Assembly: GCF_020707215.1 (NCBI RefSeq) | Contig: NZ_JAJFET010000005.1 | Coordinates: 186,001 to 250,000 of the forward strand | Reading direction: 5' to 3' | Origin: Sphingomonas sp. PL-96 | Lineage (GTDB): Bacteria; Pseudomonadota; Alphaproteobacteria; Sphingomonadales; Sphingomonadaceae | Length of the DNA: 64,000 nt | Shown here: positions 1-8,873 of the stretch, piece after piece | Position numbering within the stretch: the first letter of the stretch is position 1 | How the letters are laid out: each line of letters starts with the position of its first letter | Made by a program: the position numbers and the translations under genes | The notes under the pieces: generated by a model | Told to the model about the DNA's origin: nothing | Databases searched by the model: none | The model's input: the letters and a program-made list of their open reading frames with translations, nothing else

Positions 1-1300
1 AGCCGTGGTTGCGGTCCTTGTACACCAGACCCACGACCTTCTCGCCATCGCCCTTCACCTCAGTGGTGAGCGCCGAGGTGATGATCTTCACGTTCGGCAG
101 GCTGGCGAGCTTGCGCTGCAGCACCGCGTCGGCGCGCAGATCGGTGTCATATTCGATCAGCGTCACGTGCGCGACGATACCGGCCAGATCGATCGCCGCC
201 TCGACGCCCGAGTTGCCGCCGCCGATCACTGCCACGCGCTTGCCCTTGAACAGCGGACCGTCGCAGTGCGGGCAATAGGCTACGCCCTTGTTCTTGTACG
301 CGTCCTCGCCCGGCACGTTCATCTGGCGCCAGCGGGCACCCGTCGACAGGATCACGGTGCGCGCCTTCAGCGATGCACCATTCTCCAGCCGCACCTCGTG
401 CAGGCCACCCGGCTGGGCGGCCGGGATCAGCTTGTCGGCACGCTGCAGGTTCATGACGTCGACGTCATATTCCTTCACATGCTGCTCCAGGTGCGCGGCG
501 AGCTTGGGCCCTTCGGTATGCGGCACCGAGATGAAGTTCTCGATCGCCATGGTGTCGAGCACCTGGCCGCCGAAACGCTCGGCCAGCACGCCGGTGCGGA
601 TGCCCTTGCGCGCGGTGTAGATGGCGGCTGCGGCACCGGCCGGGCCACCGCCCACCACCAGCACGTCGAACGCATCCTTGGACCGGATCTTGTCGGCCGC
701 ACGCGCAGAGGCGCCGCTGTCGATCTTGGCGACGATCTGCTCCAGCTCCATGCGGCCCTGGCCGAACACTTCGCCGTTCAGATAGACGGTCGGCACCGCC
801 ATCACCTTGCGCGCCTCGACCTCTTCCTTGAACAGCGAGCCGTCGATCGAGACGTTGCTGATGCGCGGGTTGAGCACGCTCATCAGATTGAGCGCCTGCA
901 CCACGTCCGGGCAGTTCTGGCACGACAGCGAGAAATAGGTTTCAAAGGCGAAATCGCCGTCGAGGTTCTTGATCTGCTCGATCAGGTCCTGCGCGGCCTT
1001 GGACGGGTGGCCACCGACCTGGAGCAGGGCCAGCACCAGCGAGGTGAACTCGTGGCCCATCGGGATGCCGGCAAAGCGTACGCCGATGTCGGTGCCGGTG
1101 CGGCGGATCTGGAAGCTGGGCTTGCGCGCGTCGTCGGCGTGGACGACTTCGATCTTGTCCGAAAGTGCAGCGATTTCGTTCAGCAGCTCGCCCAGCTCGC
1201 GCGACTTGGCGTCGGTGCCGAGCGAAGCGACGAGCTCGATCGGCTCGCGGATGTTGACCAGATAGGCCTTGAGCTGCTGCGTCAGATTGGCGTCGAGCAT
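1..1300 (-). CDS. ahpF: Alkyl hydroperoxide reductase subunit F (partial, 3' end beyond window)
   Basis: Flavoprotein disulfide reductase that passes electrons from NAD(P)H to the peroxiredoxin AhpC. The first 433 codons are visible; the rest lies left of position 1. The N-terminal thioredoxin-fold region carries a CxxC (C127, C130), followed by the FAD-binding GGGPAG near residue 217 and the redox-active CPHC (C343, C346) of the thioredoxin reductase-like part. It follows ahpC on the same strand after a gap of about 85 bases holding a hairpin. The start ATG at 1300 gives the usual MLDAN N-terminus of the family. The identification is sure; only the C-terminus is missing. Confidence 0.96.
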   Translation of the reverse strand, partial: MLDANLTQQLKAYLVNIREPIELVASLGTDAKSRELGELLNEIAALSDKIEVVHADDARKPSFQIRRTGTDIGVRFAGIPMGHEFTSLVLALLQVGGHPSKAAQDLIEQIKNLDGDFAFETYFSLSCQNCPDVVQALNLMSVLNPRISNVSIDGSLFKEEVEARKVMAVPTVYLNGEVFGQGRMELEQIVAKIDSGASARAADKIRSKDAFDVLVVGGGPAGAAAAIYTARKGIRTGVLAERFGGQVLDTMAIENFISVPHTEGPKLAAHLEQHVKEYDVDVMNLQRADKLIPAAQPGGLHEVRLENGASLKARTVILSTGARWRQMNVPGEDAYKNKGVAYCPHCDGPLFKGKRVAVIGGGNSGVEAAIDLAGIVAHVTLIEYDTDLRADAVLQRKLASLPNVKIITSALTTEVKGDGEKVVGLVYKDRNHG

Positions 1301-1326
1301 GGAAAACTCCGAAACTTGATACAAAA

Positions 1327-1358
1327 CGGCCCGGGGCGAACGGATTCACCCCGGGCCG
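1327..1358 (-). terminator. Hairpin between ahpC and ahpF (terminator or attenuator)
   Basis: A perfect 10-bp GC stem (1327-1336 with 1349-1358) and a 12-base loop are followed, on the minus strand, by TTTTG. It sits between ahpC and ahpF. It probably ends most ahpC transcripts, so that AhpC is made in excess of AhpF; that role is inferred from position. Confidence 0.75.
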
Positions 1359-1384
1359 CCTGGTTACCCAAGTGGCTGGGTAGC

Positions 1385-1948
1385 TTAGATCTTGCCGACC
1401 AGGTCGAGCGACGGGGCGAGCGTGGTTTCACCCTCTTCCCACTTCGCCGGACAGACTTCGCCCGGGTGCGCTGCAACATACTGCGCGGCCTTGATCTTGC
1501 GCAGAAGCTCGACGGCGTTGCGGCCGACGCCTTCCGAGGTGATCTCGACGAACTGGATCACGCCTTCCGGATCGACCACGAAGGTCGCACGGTCGGCGAG
1601 GCCCGCACCTTCGCGCATCACGCCGAAGTTGTTGGTGATCGTGCCGGCAGCATCACCCAGCATGGTGAAGTTGATCTTGCCGATCGCGGGCGAGGTGTCG
1701 TGCCACGCCTTGTGGCTGAAATGCGTGTCGGTCGAGACGCTGTAGATCTCGACGCCCAGGTTCTGGAACGCGTCGTAGTTGTCGGCCAGGTCTTCCAGCT
1801 CCGTCGGGCAGACGAAGGTGAAGTCGGCCGGGTAGAAGAAGAACACTGCCCACTTGCCCGCAACGTCGCGGTCGCTGACTTCCAGGAACTTGCCCTGGCG
1901 GTAGGCCTGCGTCGTAAACGGCTTCAGCGAGCTACCAATGATTCCCAT
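1385..1948 (-). CDS. ahpC: Alkyl hydroperoxide reductase subunit C (2-Cys peroxiredoxin)
   Basis: Cytoplasmic peroxiredoxin reducing hydrogen peroxide and organic hydroperoxides. The protein has 187 residues, the standard AhpC length. The peroxidatic cysteine is C47 in the FVCPTE motif and the resolving cysteine is C166 in the EVCPAKW motif near the C-terminus, so it is a typical 2-Cys enzyme. A GGAGA ribosome site precedes the ATG. It is first in an ahpC-ahpF unit on the minus strand. The upstream gap (1949-2041) should hold the promoter; I see no clear OxyR tetrad there, only a weak ATCG-N7-CGAT element near 2030. Confidence 0.98.
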   Translation of the reverse strand: MGIIGSSLKPFTTQAYRQGKFLEVSDRDVAGKWAVFFFYPADFTFVCPTELEDLADNYDAFQNLGVEIYSVSTDTHFSHKAWHDTSPAIGKINFTMLGDAAGTITNNFGVMREGAGLADRATFVVDPEGVIQFVEITSEGVGRNAVELLRKIKAAQYVAAHPGEVCPAKWEEGETTLAPSLDLVGKI

Positions 1949-2041
1949 TCCAAATCTCCATGCTGCGGATGCGAAGGAGATAGGGGCGGGCTCCCGCAGA
2001 GGGAAGTGATGAAATCCACTGGCATTGATCGATTGTGGCGA

Positions 2042-2848
2042 TCACCATATCGACGATGCGCTCGCCTCGAACGGGTCCTTTCCGCGCCGCCCATCCCGCT
2101 GCCCGGTGTGCAGGTAATCGGCGGTGAACAGCGACGCTTCCTCCAGCATCGCGAAGTTGGGAATGCGCAGCACCCGGCCCGACAGGCTGATCAGTCCGGA
2201 GGTCCGCATCTGCTGCAGCGTGCGATTGACGTGGACGGAGGTAAGTCCGGTCGCATCGGCGAGGTCGGTCTGGGTGAGCGGCAGGTCATAGCTCTCCCCC
2301 CCGGCCAGGCCCACGGCCTGCAGCCGTAGCGCGAGTTCGCACAAGAGGCTGCCGAGCCGCTCGAGCGCGTTACGCTGGCCAAGGTTCGTGGTCCACTCCC
2401 GCTGCGTCGAGATGCTGACCAGCATCTGCCACCAGAACGCCCTGCCGATGCGCGGGTAGTTCATCGCGACCCGCTGCAGCGCCTCGCCGGGCACCTCCAT
2501 GTAGCGCACGTCGGTCACGGCCCCGATCGAATGGTCCATTCGGGTCAGCACCAGGTTGTTCATGTCGCAGGTATCGCCCGGCAGCATGAAGCCGACGATC
2601 TGCCGGCGCCCATCCTCCAGCGTCTTGAACTGGCATGCCCAGCCAGAGACGATCAGGAACACCGCGCGCGGCGGTGCCCCTTGCGCGATCAAGTCCCGCC
2701 GCGCCGGCGCAAAACGGACCGGCAGCATGAGCATCTGCCGGATCACTGCCTCTTCGTCCGACGCCAGGCGCGAGTAATTACCGAGACGCCGGACCAACAG
2801 ATCTCCGGCGCTTTGATGTCCGTCGTGCACCAACGCTCCCCTCGTCAC
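2042..2848 (-). CDS. Crp/Fnr-family transcriptional regulator
   Basis: DNA-binding regulator of 268 residues with an N-terminal cyclic-nucleotide-binding-like beta barrel (about 35-150) and a C-terminal winged helix. The helix-turn-helix lies at about 191-216 (LTQTDLADATGL segment). There is no cluster of cysteines for an Fnr iron-sulfur centre, and the effector is unknown. The GTG start at 2848 has no strong ribosome site and could be placed further in. It lies just upstream of ahpC in the same direction, 93 bases away, so a link with redox or stress control is possible but not shown. Confidence 0.88.
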   Translation of the reverse strand: MTRGALVHDGHQSAGDLLVRRLGNYSRLASDEEAVIRQMLMLPVRFAPARRDLIAQGAPPRAVFLIVSGWACQFKTLEDGRRQIVGFMLPGDTCDMNNLVLTRMDHSIGAVTDVRYMEVPGEALQRVAMNYPRIGRAFWWQMLVSISTQREWTTNLGQRNALERLGSLLCELALRLQAVGLAGGESYDLPLTQTDLADATGLTSVHVNRTLQQMRTSGLISLSGRVLRIPNFAMLEEASLFTADYLHTGQRDGRRGKDPFEASASSIW

Positions 2849-2936
2849 AGGAAGGGCTTACCGGGGTGCCACAAATCCGGAACTCATCTATGTTATGGAA
2901 CACCCGTAGGTGGCCATAGGGGTTTGCACGCCGAGG

Positions 2937-3818
2937 TCAGCGGCTCGGCCGGAGCAGCCACGCAAAAGCGTGCCGCAGACGTTCGGCTGCCCCCTCGTCG
3001 AAGATCGCACCGTGAGCGACGATCACCTGTTCCGGAGCCAGGGCGATCACCGTGCGGATCTTTGCGGCCGCATCTTTGCCGTTCCACCGGATCAGCACGC
3101 GCAGATAGCGGGCCGTAGTGCCCCGGGTCGCTGCCGCCGCCCCCATCGCCATGCGCGTGAACGGAGGAAGCTTTTCCGGCTGCAAATTCTCGATCAGGTC
3201 GACGAGCAGCAAGGTGCGGGACGGCTTGTGGAAGAAATAGGCTTCGCAGAACCCCGCCGCGCCAGGCACCAGCCCCTGTTCCAGCTCGTCGGCCCAGGCC
3301 GCTTCCGGTGCGTCCTGCAAGTCGCGGTCGATCCGCACGCCCGAAGTACGGACCTGGCGACGGTCGCGAAGGCCGGGCACACCCCAGGTCGTCGCTTCCG
3401 GATAGATCGCCTGCCACGACTTCACAAAGGTCCAATGGGCAATGTTGGGAGCGATCAGGTGCCGGATCGGCCCGATCGCCTCCAGCTCGCGCGCCAGCGC
3501 GGGCGTATAGCGGATCGGGGAGTGCAGCAGCAGGTCACCGTTCGCCAGCCGCACCACGGTCATGCGGACCGGCAGCGTGAGGCCGCCCGGCGCGATCGGC
3601 GCGCCATCGACGATCCAGACGTCCTCGGCGACGGGCTTCGGCGTGTCGAGCGGCGGGTATGCCACTTGCGGCGGATGGCCATGATCGTTCGAGAGCCGAC
3701 GGTAGGCGAGCCCGGCCGCGGCAGCGCCGATCGCGAGGCCAGCGCCGATCTTCCAGGCGCGTGCGGTGCCGCCGCTGGGCAGGCGATCGTCGTTGGCAGC
3801 GGTGTGGCGCGCGGTCAT
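2937..3818 (-). CDS. DUF4336 domain protein, N-terminally membrane-anchored
   Basis: Protein of about 293 residues matching the DUF4336 pattern: EDVWIVDG, RMTVVRLANGDLLLHSP, then RHLIAPNIAHW. This resembles a metallo-beta-lactamase-like fold, with HSP and the later IVAHG segment in the expected places, but the full HxHxDH zinc motif is not visible. A hydrophobic Ala/Gly-rich stretch at about 25-42 could anchor it in the membrane. Two in-frame ATGs lie 6 bases apart; the second, at 3818, has a GGAGGA ribosome site at better spacing and is chosen here. The function is unknown. Confidence 0.75.
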   Translation of the reverse strand: MTARHTAANDDRLPSGGTARAWKIGAGLAIGAAAAGLAYRRLSNDHGHPPQVAYPPLDTPKPVAEDVWIVDGAPIAPGGLTLPVRMTVVRLANGDLLLHSPIRYTPALARELEAIGPIRHLIAPNIAHWTFVKSWQAIYPEATTWGVPGLRDRRQVRTSGVRIDRDLQDAPEAAWADELEQGLVPGAAGFCEAYFFHKPSRTLLLVDLIENLQPEKLPPFTRMAMGAAAATRGTTARYLRVLIRWNGKDAAAKIRTVIALAPEQVIVAHGAIFDEGAAERLRHAFAWLLRPSR

Positions 3819-3883
3819 GGGCATTCCTCCAGCTCCGATGCGGGTTCAGCGCCGCTTCGGTACGGAAGTTCCGCCATGCGGCC

Positions 3884-4594
3884 TCATGCTGCGGCGGTGT
3901 CGCCTTTTACCTGTTCGATCAGCACCAGCACGTCGTCGATCAGCTTGCGCATCGCCAGCCGTGCGCGCTCGGCGTCGCCGGCCAGGATGGCGTCATAGAC
4001 TGCGGCATGGTCGGCGATGCTCGCCGAACGTCCTGCAATCCGATTGGTGAAGCGGATCGAGGTCCGCAGCGCGGTCGCGACCACGTCGCGGAACTGGATG
4101 TAGAACGGGTTTTCCGACGCGCGCAGGATCGACACGTGAAACGCGATGTCCGCATCCAGCGTCTCGTCGCGCCCCTGCTCGGCCGCGCGCATCCGCTCCA
4201 GCCCTGCCAAGATCGCCGCATGCTGCTCGGGCCCCGCGCGCTTGGCGGCCAATGCCGCCGCCGCCGGCTCGACGGCCACGCGCAGCTCGTTGAAGTGACG
4301 CAGCAGCTCGATCGACAGCTTGCGCTCGAGGAGCCAGCGCAGCACGTCCGGGTCGAACAGGTTCCAGGATTCCTGCGGCAGCACGAACGTGCCCTGTTTC
4401 GGCCGCGCCCCCAGCAGGCCCTTGGCGGCCAGCATCTTCACCGCTTCACGCGTGACCGAGCGGCTGACGCCATGCTCGCGGACGATGTCGGCCTCGTTGG
4501 GGAACGGGCGGTCGTTGTAAAAGCCCACAACGATTGACCGCCCCAGGACTTCCTGAAGGCCATAGGTCAGGTTGCGGCCCAACTCTTGCTGCAC
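3884..4594 (-). CDS. GntR-family regulator, FCD (FadR-type) subfamily
   Basis: Repressor-type regulator of about 236 residues. The N-terminal winged helix has the GntR pattern ADIVREHGVSRSVTREAVK with a downstream RPKQGTFV wing. The C-terminal all-helical FCD ligand domain shows spaced D, H, H and H residues (DADIAFHVSIL, SIADHAAVYDAI) that usually bind a metal and a sugar acid or related ligand. It resembles DgoR-type sugar-acid regulators. GTG at 4594 is chosen because AAGGG lies 7 bases upstream; TTG at 4600 is the alternative. It diverges from a secreted sugar epimerase and glycosidase pair, with a palindrome between, so it probably controls them. Confidence 0.88.
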   Translation of the reverse strand: MQQELGRNLTYGLQEVLGRSIVVGFYNDRPFPNEADIVREHGVSRSVTREAVKMLAAKGLLGARPKQGTFVLPQESWNLFDPDVLRWLLERKLSIELLRHFNELRVAVEPAAAALAAKRAGPEQHAAILAGLERMRAAEQGRDETLDADIAFHVSILRASENPFYIQFRDVVATALRTSIRFTNRIAGRSASIADHAAVYDAILAGDAERARLAMRKLIDDVLVLIEQVKGDTAAA

Positions 4595-4743
4595 GTTCAA
4601 ACCCTTGCCTCATGCGAAAAGAGGCTACGTTGGCCAGGGCCGGCTATGCCGACACCAATGCCGCGCCACCTCGTCTCCGCGCCCCCTCCCAAATCGACGC
4701 TTGCCACGCCATACCCTTGCGTACGCCGCGACCCGATGGGGTA

Positions 4744-4770
4744 CAAGCCAATTATCGGACAATTGGCTTG
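4744..4770. promoter_or_regulatory. Palindromic operator between GntR regulator and aldose epimerase
   Basis: A perfect inverted repeat has 10-base arms (CAAGCCAATT, 4744-4753, with AATTGGCTTG, 4761-4770) around a 7-base spacer. The core ATTATCGGACAAT resembles operators of FCD-type GntR regulators, which often read ATTGTCnGACAAT. It lies in the divergent gap, about 75 bases before the epimerase start and 150 bases from the regulator start. Binding by the adjacent GntR protein is inferred. Confidence 0.7.
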
Positions 4771-4845
4771 CGATGTTCTTGCGACCCGTTAGACAGAAAG
4801 CGCGCTGTCCAGAGAAGATGGCCGCCAGGATCGAGGGAGAAAGCG

Positions 4846-6006
4846 ATGCGCCACGCGTGGAAGATGCTTGCGGCAGTTGCTGCAATGGGCCTGACGGCCG
4901 GTGCCGCGCAAGCGGGCGAGGTCAAGCGCGCGACCTTTGGCCGCACGAGCGATGGCAAGGCGGTGCCCGCGATCACGCTCAGCAATAGCCATGGTGTCTC
5001 GGCAACGGTGATCGCCTGGGGCGCGAGCCTCCAGTCGCTCAAGATGCCGGACCGCGACGGCCGGATCGAGGATGTCGTACTCGGCTATCCGGACATGGCA
5101 GGCTATCTCAAGCAGCCCGAATATTTCGGCGCCACCGTCGGTCGCGTCGCCAACCGCATTGCCAACGGCCGCTTCGTGCTCGACGGGCGCACCTATCAGA
5201 CGCCGGTGAACGACGGCCCCAATGCGCTGCACGGGGGCACCCAGGGCTTTGACAAGGTCGTTTGGCAGGTCGTTTCGGCAAAGGGCGGCGACACGGCTTC
5301 CGTGACCCTGCGCTATGTCAGCCGCGACGGCGACCAGGGCTATCCCGGCACGCTGACGGTGGACGCGACCTATTCGCTCGACGAGAACAACGCGCTCACC
5401 ATCGACTATCGCGCCACCACCGATCGCACGACGGTCGTGAATCTCTCGAACCACGCTTATTGGAACCTCTCGGGCGAGGGCTCGCGCAATGGTGCGATGG
5501 GCCATATCCTGGAAATCCCGGCGCAAAGCTTCACGCCCGTCAACGAAACGCTGATCCCCACCGGCGAGCGTCGCCCGGTCGCCGGCACCGTGTTCGACTT
5601 CCGCACGCCGCATGAGATCGGCGAGCGGGTGCGCGACGCACGCGACATGCAGATGGTCTATGGCCGCGGCTACGACCACAATTGGGTGATCGGCGACAAG
5701 GTCACGCCAGACCAGCATCTGATGGCGCGCGTCCATGACCCGCTGTCCGGCCGCGGGTTCGAGCTCTGGTCCAACCAGCCGGGCCTGCAATTCTATTCCG
5801 GCAACTTCATCAACGGCACGGTGACCGGCAAGGCGCAGCGGATCTATCGCGGGGGCGACGCGATCGTGCTGGAACCGCAGCTGTTCCCGGACACGGTCAA
5901 TCAGCCGGCCTTCGGGTCCGCACGGCTGGAGCCCGGCCAGACCTATCGCAACACCATGACCTTCCGCTTCGCCACGGGGCAGACCACCCCGCCGCAGCAG
6001 CGCTGA
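4846..6006 (+). CDS. galM: Secreted aldose 1-epimerase (mutarotase)
   Basis: Interconverts alpha and beta anomers of aldoses. The 386-residue protein starts with a cleavable signal peptide (Lys-containing N-terminus, Ala-rich core, AQA-G), so it acts in the periplasm. The galactose mutarotase fold shows GRVANRIANG, the HGG motif with LHGGTQGFDK, and NLSNHAYWNL with the catalytic-type His. The late motif LEPQLFPDTVNQP carries the usual glutamate. ATG at 4846 is used because it begins the signal peptide. It lies 17 bases before the GH5-like gene, so the two probably form an operon. Confidence 0.94.
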   Translation: MRHAWKMLAAVAAMGLTAGAAQAGEVKRATFGRTSDGKAVPAITLSNSHGVSATVIAWGASLQSLKMPDRDGRIEDVVLGYPDMAGYLKQPEYFGATVGRVANRIANGRFVLDGRTYQTPVNDGPNALHGGTQGFDKVVWQVVSAKGGDTASVTLRYVSRDGDQGYPGTLTVDATYSLDENNALTIDYRATTDRTTVVNLSNHAYWNLSGEGSRNGAMGHILEIPAQSFTPVNETLIPTGERRPVAGTVFDFRTPHEIGERVRDARDMQMVYGRGYDHNWVIGDKVTPDQHLMARVHDPLSGRGFELWSNQPGLQFYSGNFINGTVTGKAQRIYRGGDAIVLEPQLFPDTVNQPAFGSARLEPGQTYRNTMTFRFATGQTTPPQQR

Positions 6007-6023
6007 TTTCAGGAGCCCCGACC

Positions 6024-7163
6024 ATGACTCGTTTCCTGCTGCTCGCCGGCGCCGCCTTCGCCACCATCGCCACCGCGCTTCCGGCGGACGCCCGCGACCT
6101 GTGGACGCCTGCCCAGGCCAAGGGCTGGTACGGCAAGCAGCCGTGGATGGTGGGTGCCAACTTCACCAACCGCAGCGCCATCAACCAGTTCGAAATGTGG
6201 CAGGCGGACACGTTCAACCCGCAGCAGATCGACCAGGAACTCGGCTGGGCCGAGGACATGGGCATGAACGTCATGCGCGTCTATCTCCACAACATGCTGT
6301 GGGAGAATGACGCGGCAGGCCTCAAGCAGCGCATGGAGCAGTTCCTCCAGATCGCCGACAGGCACCATGTCCGCATCATGTTCGTGCTGTTCGACAGCTG
6401 CTGGGATCCGAACCCGGTGGCCGGGCCGCAGCGTCCGCCGATCCCGGGCGTCCACAACTCCGGCTGGATGCAGGCGCCGGGTGCCGCGCGCCTCGCCGAC
6501 GCCAGCCAGTATGACAAGCTCGAAAACTATGTGAAGGACGTCGTCGGCACCTTTGCCAACGACCAGCGCGTGGTCGCCTGGGACGTGTGGAACGAGCCCA
6601 ACAACGAGGGCGGCGGCGGCGGGTCCTACAAGCCCACCCCGAACAAGACCGCGCTGGTCGCGGGGCTCCTCGGCCGCGTGTTCGACTGGGCACGCAGCGT
6701 CGATCCTGTCCAGCCGCTCACCTCGGGCGTCTGGATCGGCGAGCACTGGGACCAGGCGCAGACGCTGGACGCAGTCGAGCGCATCCAGCTCAGCCAGTCG
6801 GACGTGAACAGCTTCCACGACTATAACTGGCCCGAGCAGTGGGAAACCCGCGCCAAGCAGGTGCTGAGCTATGGCCGCCCCGTCTTCTGCAGCGAATATA
6901 TGGCGCGCGGGAACGGCTCGACCTTCGACGGGTCGCTGCCGCTTGGCAAGAAATACAACATCGCGATGATCAACTGGGGCTTTGTCGACGGCAAGACCCA
7001 GACCCGCATGCCGTGGGACAGCTGGAAGAAGCCCTATACCTATGAGGAGCCCACCGTGTGGTTCCACGAGGTGCTGCGCGCCGACGGCACCCCCTATCGC
7101 AAGGCCGAGGTCGACCTGATCAAGCGCCTGACCACCGAGGCGAACGGCAAGCGCCGCCGCTGA
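6024..7163 (+). CDS. Secreted glycoside hydrolase, GH5/cellulase-like (clan A)
   Basis: Predicted TIM-barrel glycosidase of 379 residues with an N-terminal signal peptide ending near ALPADA. Catalytic residues fit clan GH-A: acid/base E191 in the WDVWNEP motif and nucleophile E291 in the VFCSEYMA motif. Such proteins are often annotated as 1,4-beta-xylanase or cellulase; the true substrate cannot be read here. The GGGGG loop right after the WNEP site is unusual. It pairs with the upstream epimerase and is probably under the divergent GntR regulator. The product would act outside the cytoplasm on plant-type oligosaccharides. Confidence 0.85.
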   Translation: MTRFLLLAGAAFATIATALPADARDLWTPAQAKGWYGKQPWMVGANFTNRSAINQFEMWQADTFNPQQIDQELGWAEDMGMNVMRVYLHNMLWENDAAGLKQRMEQFLQIADRHHVRIMFVLFDSCWDPNPVAGPQRPPIPGVHNSGWMQAPGAARLADASQYDKLENYVKDVVGTFANDQRVVAWDVWNEPNNEGGGGGSYKPTPNKTALVAGLLGRVFDWARSVDPVQPLTSGVWIGEHWDQAQTLDAVERIQLSQSDVNSFHDYNWPEQWETRAKQVLSYGRPVFCSEYMARGNGSTFDGSLPLGKKYNIAMINWGFVDGKTQTRMPWDSWKKPYTYEEPTVWFHEVLRADGTPYRKAEVDLIKRLTTEANGKRRR

Positions 7164-7196
7164 GTGCAAGGCGCCCTTCCCACCTTTCCCGTTCGC

Positions 7197-7294
7197 CTCG
7201 AGTAGCCGTCGAGCCTGTCGAGACGGCGTATCGAGAGGTCGCCTGTTGTGGCTCTCTCGATACGGGCTCTCGACAAGCTCGATCCCTACTCGAG
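7197..7294. repeat. Paired inverted repeat (REP/BIME-like), copy 1
   Basis: Two units of about 41 bases (7197-7237 and 7254-7294) face each other, each bounded by CTCGAG and containing CGTATCGAGAG or its complement. A near-identical pair lies at 45017-45114 in the opposite orientation. It sits downstream of the GH5-like gene and upstream of crcB, and may form a long hairpin that ends transcription. Confidence 0.85.
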
Positions 7295-7407
7295 AAAAAC
7301 GGGAATGGCTGCGCGTGCCAGTAGAGGCTCCGGCAGTGCCGCGTTTGCCCCCTTCTCGCACCCGGCGCCTGTTCAGCCGCGCGGGGATGCGCTAGGCGCA
7401 GGCGATC

Positions 7408-7785
7408 ATGGGCAATCTTTTTCTCGTCATGCTCGGCGGCGCGATTGGCGCCGGGCTGCGGCACCTGTTCGGGCGTGCCGCCTTCACCGTGCTGGGCTCC
7501 GGATGGCCCTGGGGGACGTTGGGCGTCAACCTCATCGGTGGCTTTGCGATGGGCCTGCTCACCGCCGTGCTTGCCCGCGGCAGCCTGGGCGGCGAGAATG
7601 CGCGGCTGCTGCTCGGCGTCGGCGTGCTCGGCGGCTTCACCACCTTTTCCGCTTTCTCCCTCGACGCCATGCTGATGATCGAGCGCGGCGCATTCGGCTC
7701 CGCGCTCGCCTATGTCGCAGCCTCCGTCGCAGGCGCGATCCTGGCGCTGTTCGCGGGCCTCACCCTCGGAAGGATCGCTGCATGA
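7408..7785 (+). CDS. crcB: Fluoride efflux protein CrcB
   Basis: Small integral membrane fluoride channel of 125 residues with four hydrophobic segments. Family motifs are clear: GGAIGAGLRH near the start, GTLGVNLIGGF with the conserved Asn, and GGFTTFSAFS in the third segment. Fluc channels work as dual-topology dimers. I looked for a fluoride riboswitch upstream and do not see one. The stop overlaps the start of the pseudouridine synthase (ATGA), beginning a five-gene overlapped run. Confidence 0.96.
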   Translation: MGNLFLVMLGGAIGAGLRHLFGRAAFTVLGSGWPWGTLGVNLIGGFAMGLLTAVLARGSLGGENARLLLGVGVLGGFTTFSAFSLDAMLMIERGAFGSALAYVAASVAGAILALFAGLTLGRIAA

Positions 7786-8873
7786 GCGACACGTCCAACA
7801 CCGTCCGCCAGTTCACCGTCGGCGCCGACGACGACGGCGTCCGCCTTGACCGCTGGTTCAAGCGGCACCTGCCCGATGTCAGCTTCAACACCGTGTCGCG
7901 CTGGGCGCGCACCGGGCAGCTGCGCGTCGACGGCGCCCGCGCGACGCCGGGCGACCGTGTGGCCGAGGGCCAGCAGATCCGCGTCCCCCCGCCCGAGCCC
8001 GAGAAGCCCGCTCGCCCGAAGCAGGAGCGCCCGCCGCTCGCGCCCGAGCAGGTGGAGCTCGCCCAGTCGATGGTCATTCACCGCGACGCCCAGGCGATCG
8101 TGCTCAACAAGCTGCCGGGCCTCGCCACCCAGGGTGGCACCAAGACGCACGACCATGTCGACGGCCTGCTCGACGCGCTCCAGTTCGATGCGGAAAGCCG
8201 GCCCAAGCTGGTCCACCGGCTCGACAAGGACACGTCGGGCGCGCTGCTGCTCGCGCGCACGTCGCGCGCCGCAGCCTTCTTCTCCAAACATTTCTCCGGC
8301 CGTTCGGCGCGCAAGACCTATTGGGCGCTGGTGATCGGCGTGCCGTCGATCGACGACGGCATGATCGACCTGCCGCTTGCCAAGCAGCCGGGCAGCGGCG
8401 GCGAGAAGATGCACGTCGACGAGGAGGAGGGTCAGCCCGCTCGCTCGCGCTATCGCGTGATCGAGCGCGTCGGCAATCGCGCCGCCTGGGTGGAGCTTCA
8501 GCCCTATACCGGCCGCACCCACCAGCTGCGCGTGCATATGAGCGCGATCGGCCATCCGATCGTCGGCGACGGCAAGTACGGCGGCGCCGCGGCGTTCCTG
8601 ACGGGCGGCGTCAGCCGCAAGATGCACCTCCACGCGCGGCGCATCCGCATCGACCATCCCGATGGTGGCCAGATCGACGTGACCGCCGAGCTGCCGCAGC
8701 ATTTCGCGGAGAGCATCGAGCTGCTCGGCTTCGACATGGCGCTCGGCAATGCGCTGGCGGAAGACACGCCCCCGCCTCCCAGCCGCGCCGTGGAAAAGGC
8801 AAAGGCCAAGGCGCACGCCAAGACTGTCCGCAAGGAACGCCGCGGCGAGCGTCGGAGCCGGGGTCGCGGATGA
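7782..8873 (+). CDS. rluC: RluA-family 23S rRNA pseudouridine synthase (RluC type)
   Basis: Isomerises uridines in rRNA. The 363-residue protein has an N-terminal S4 RNA-binding domain (about 18-70) and a catalytic domain with the HRLDKDTSG signature, catalytic D148. Later motifs include GRTHQLRVHM and HPIVGDGKYG. The C-terminus is a Lys/Arg-rich tail after residue 335, probably RNA-contacting. The start is fixed by the ATGA overlap with crcB. RluC (modifying 955/2504/2580) is the likeliest subclass, but RluA/RluD types cannot be excluded from sequence alone. Confidence 0.9.
   Translation: MSDTSNTVRQFTVGADDDGVRLDRWFKRHLPDVSFNTVSRWARTGQLRVDGARATPGDRVAEGQQIRVPPPEPEKPARPKQERPPLAPEQVELAQSMVIHRDAQAIVLNKLPGLATQGGTKTHDHVDGLLDALQFDAESRPKLVHRLDKDTSGALLLARTSRAAAFFSKHFSGRSARKTYWALVIGVPSIDDGMIDLPLAKQPGSGGEKMHVDEEEGQPARSRYRVIERVGNRAAWVELQPYTGRTHQLRVHMSAIGHPIVGDGKYGGAAAFLTGGVSRKMHLHARRIRIDHPDGGQIDVTAELPQHFAESIELLGFDMALGNALAEDTPPPPSRAVEKAKAKAHAKTVRKERRGERRSRGRG

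Noticed and set aside
1949..2041. OxyR site before ahpC
   Set aside because: Only a single ATCG-N7-CGAT half-like element is visible; the four-box OxyR pattern is absent.
5..2329. A 774-codon plus-strand open frame across ahpF/ahpC
   Set aside because: It is antisense to two clearly identified genes, has a composition typical of high-GC reverse-frame shadows (His/Arg/Ala-rich, low complexity) and no family match.
7324..7407. Possible fluoride riboswitch before crcB
   Set aside because: The conserved segments of the crcB RNA motif are not present in this gap.
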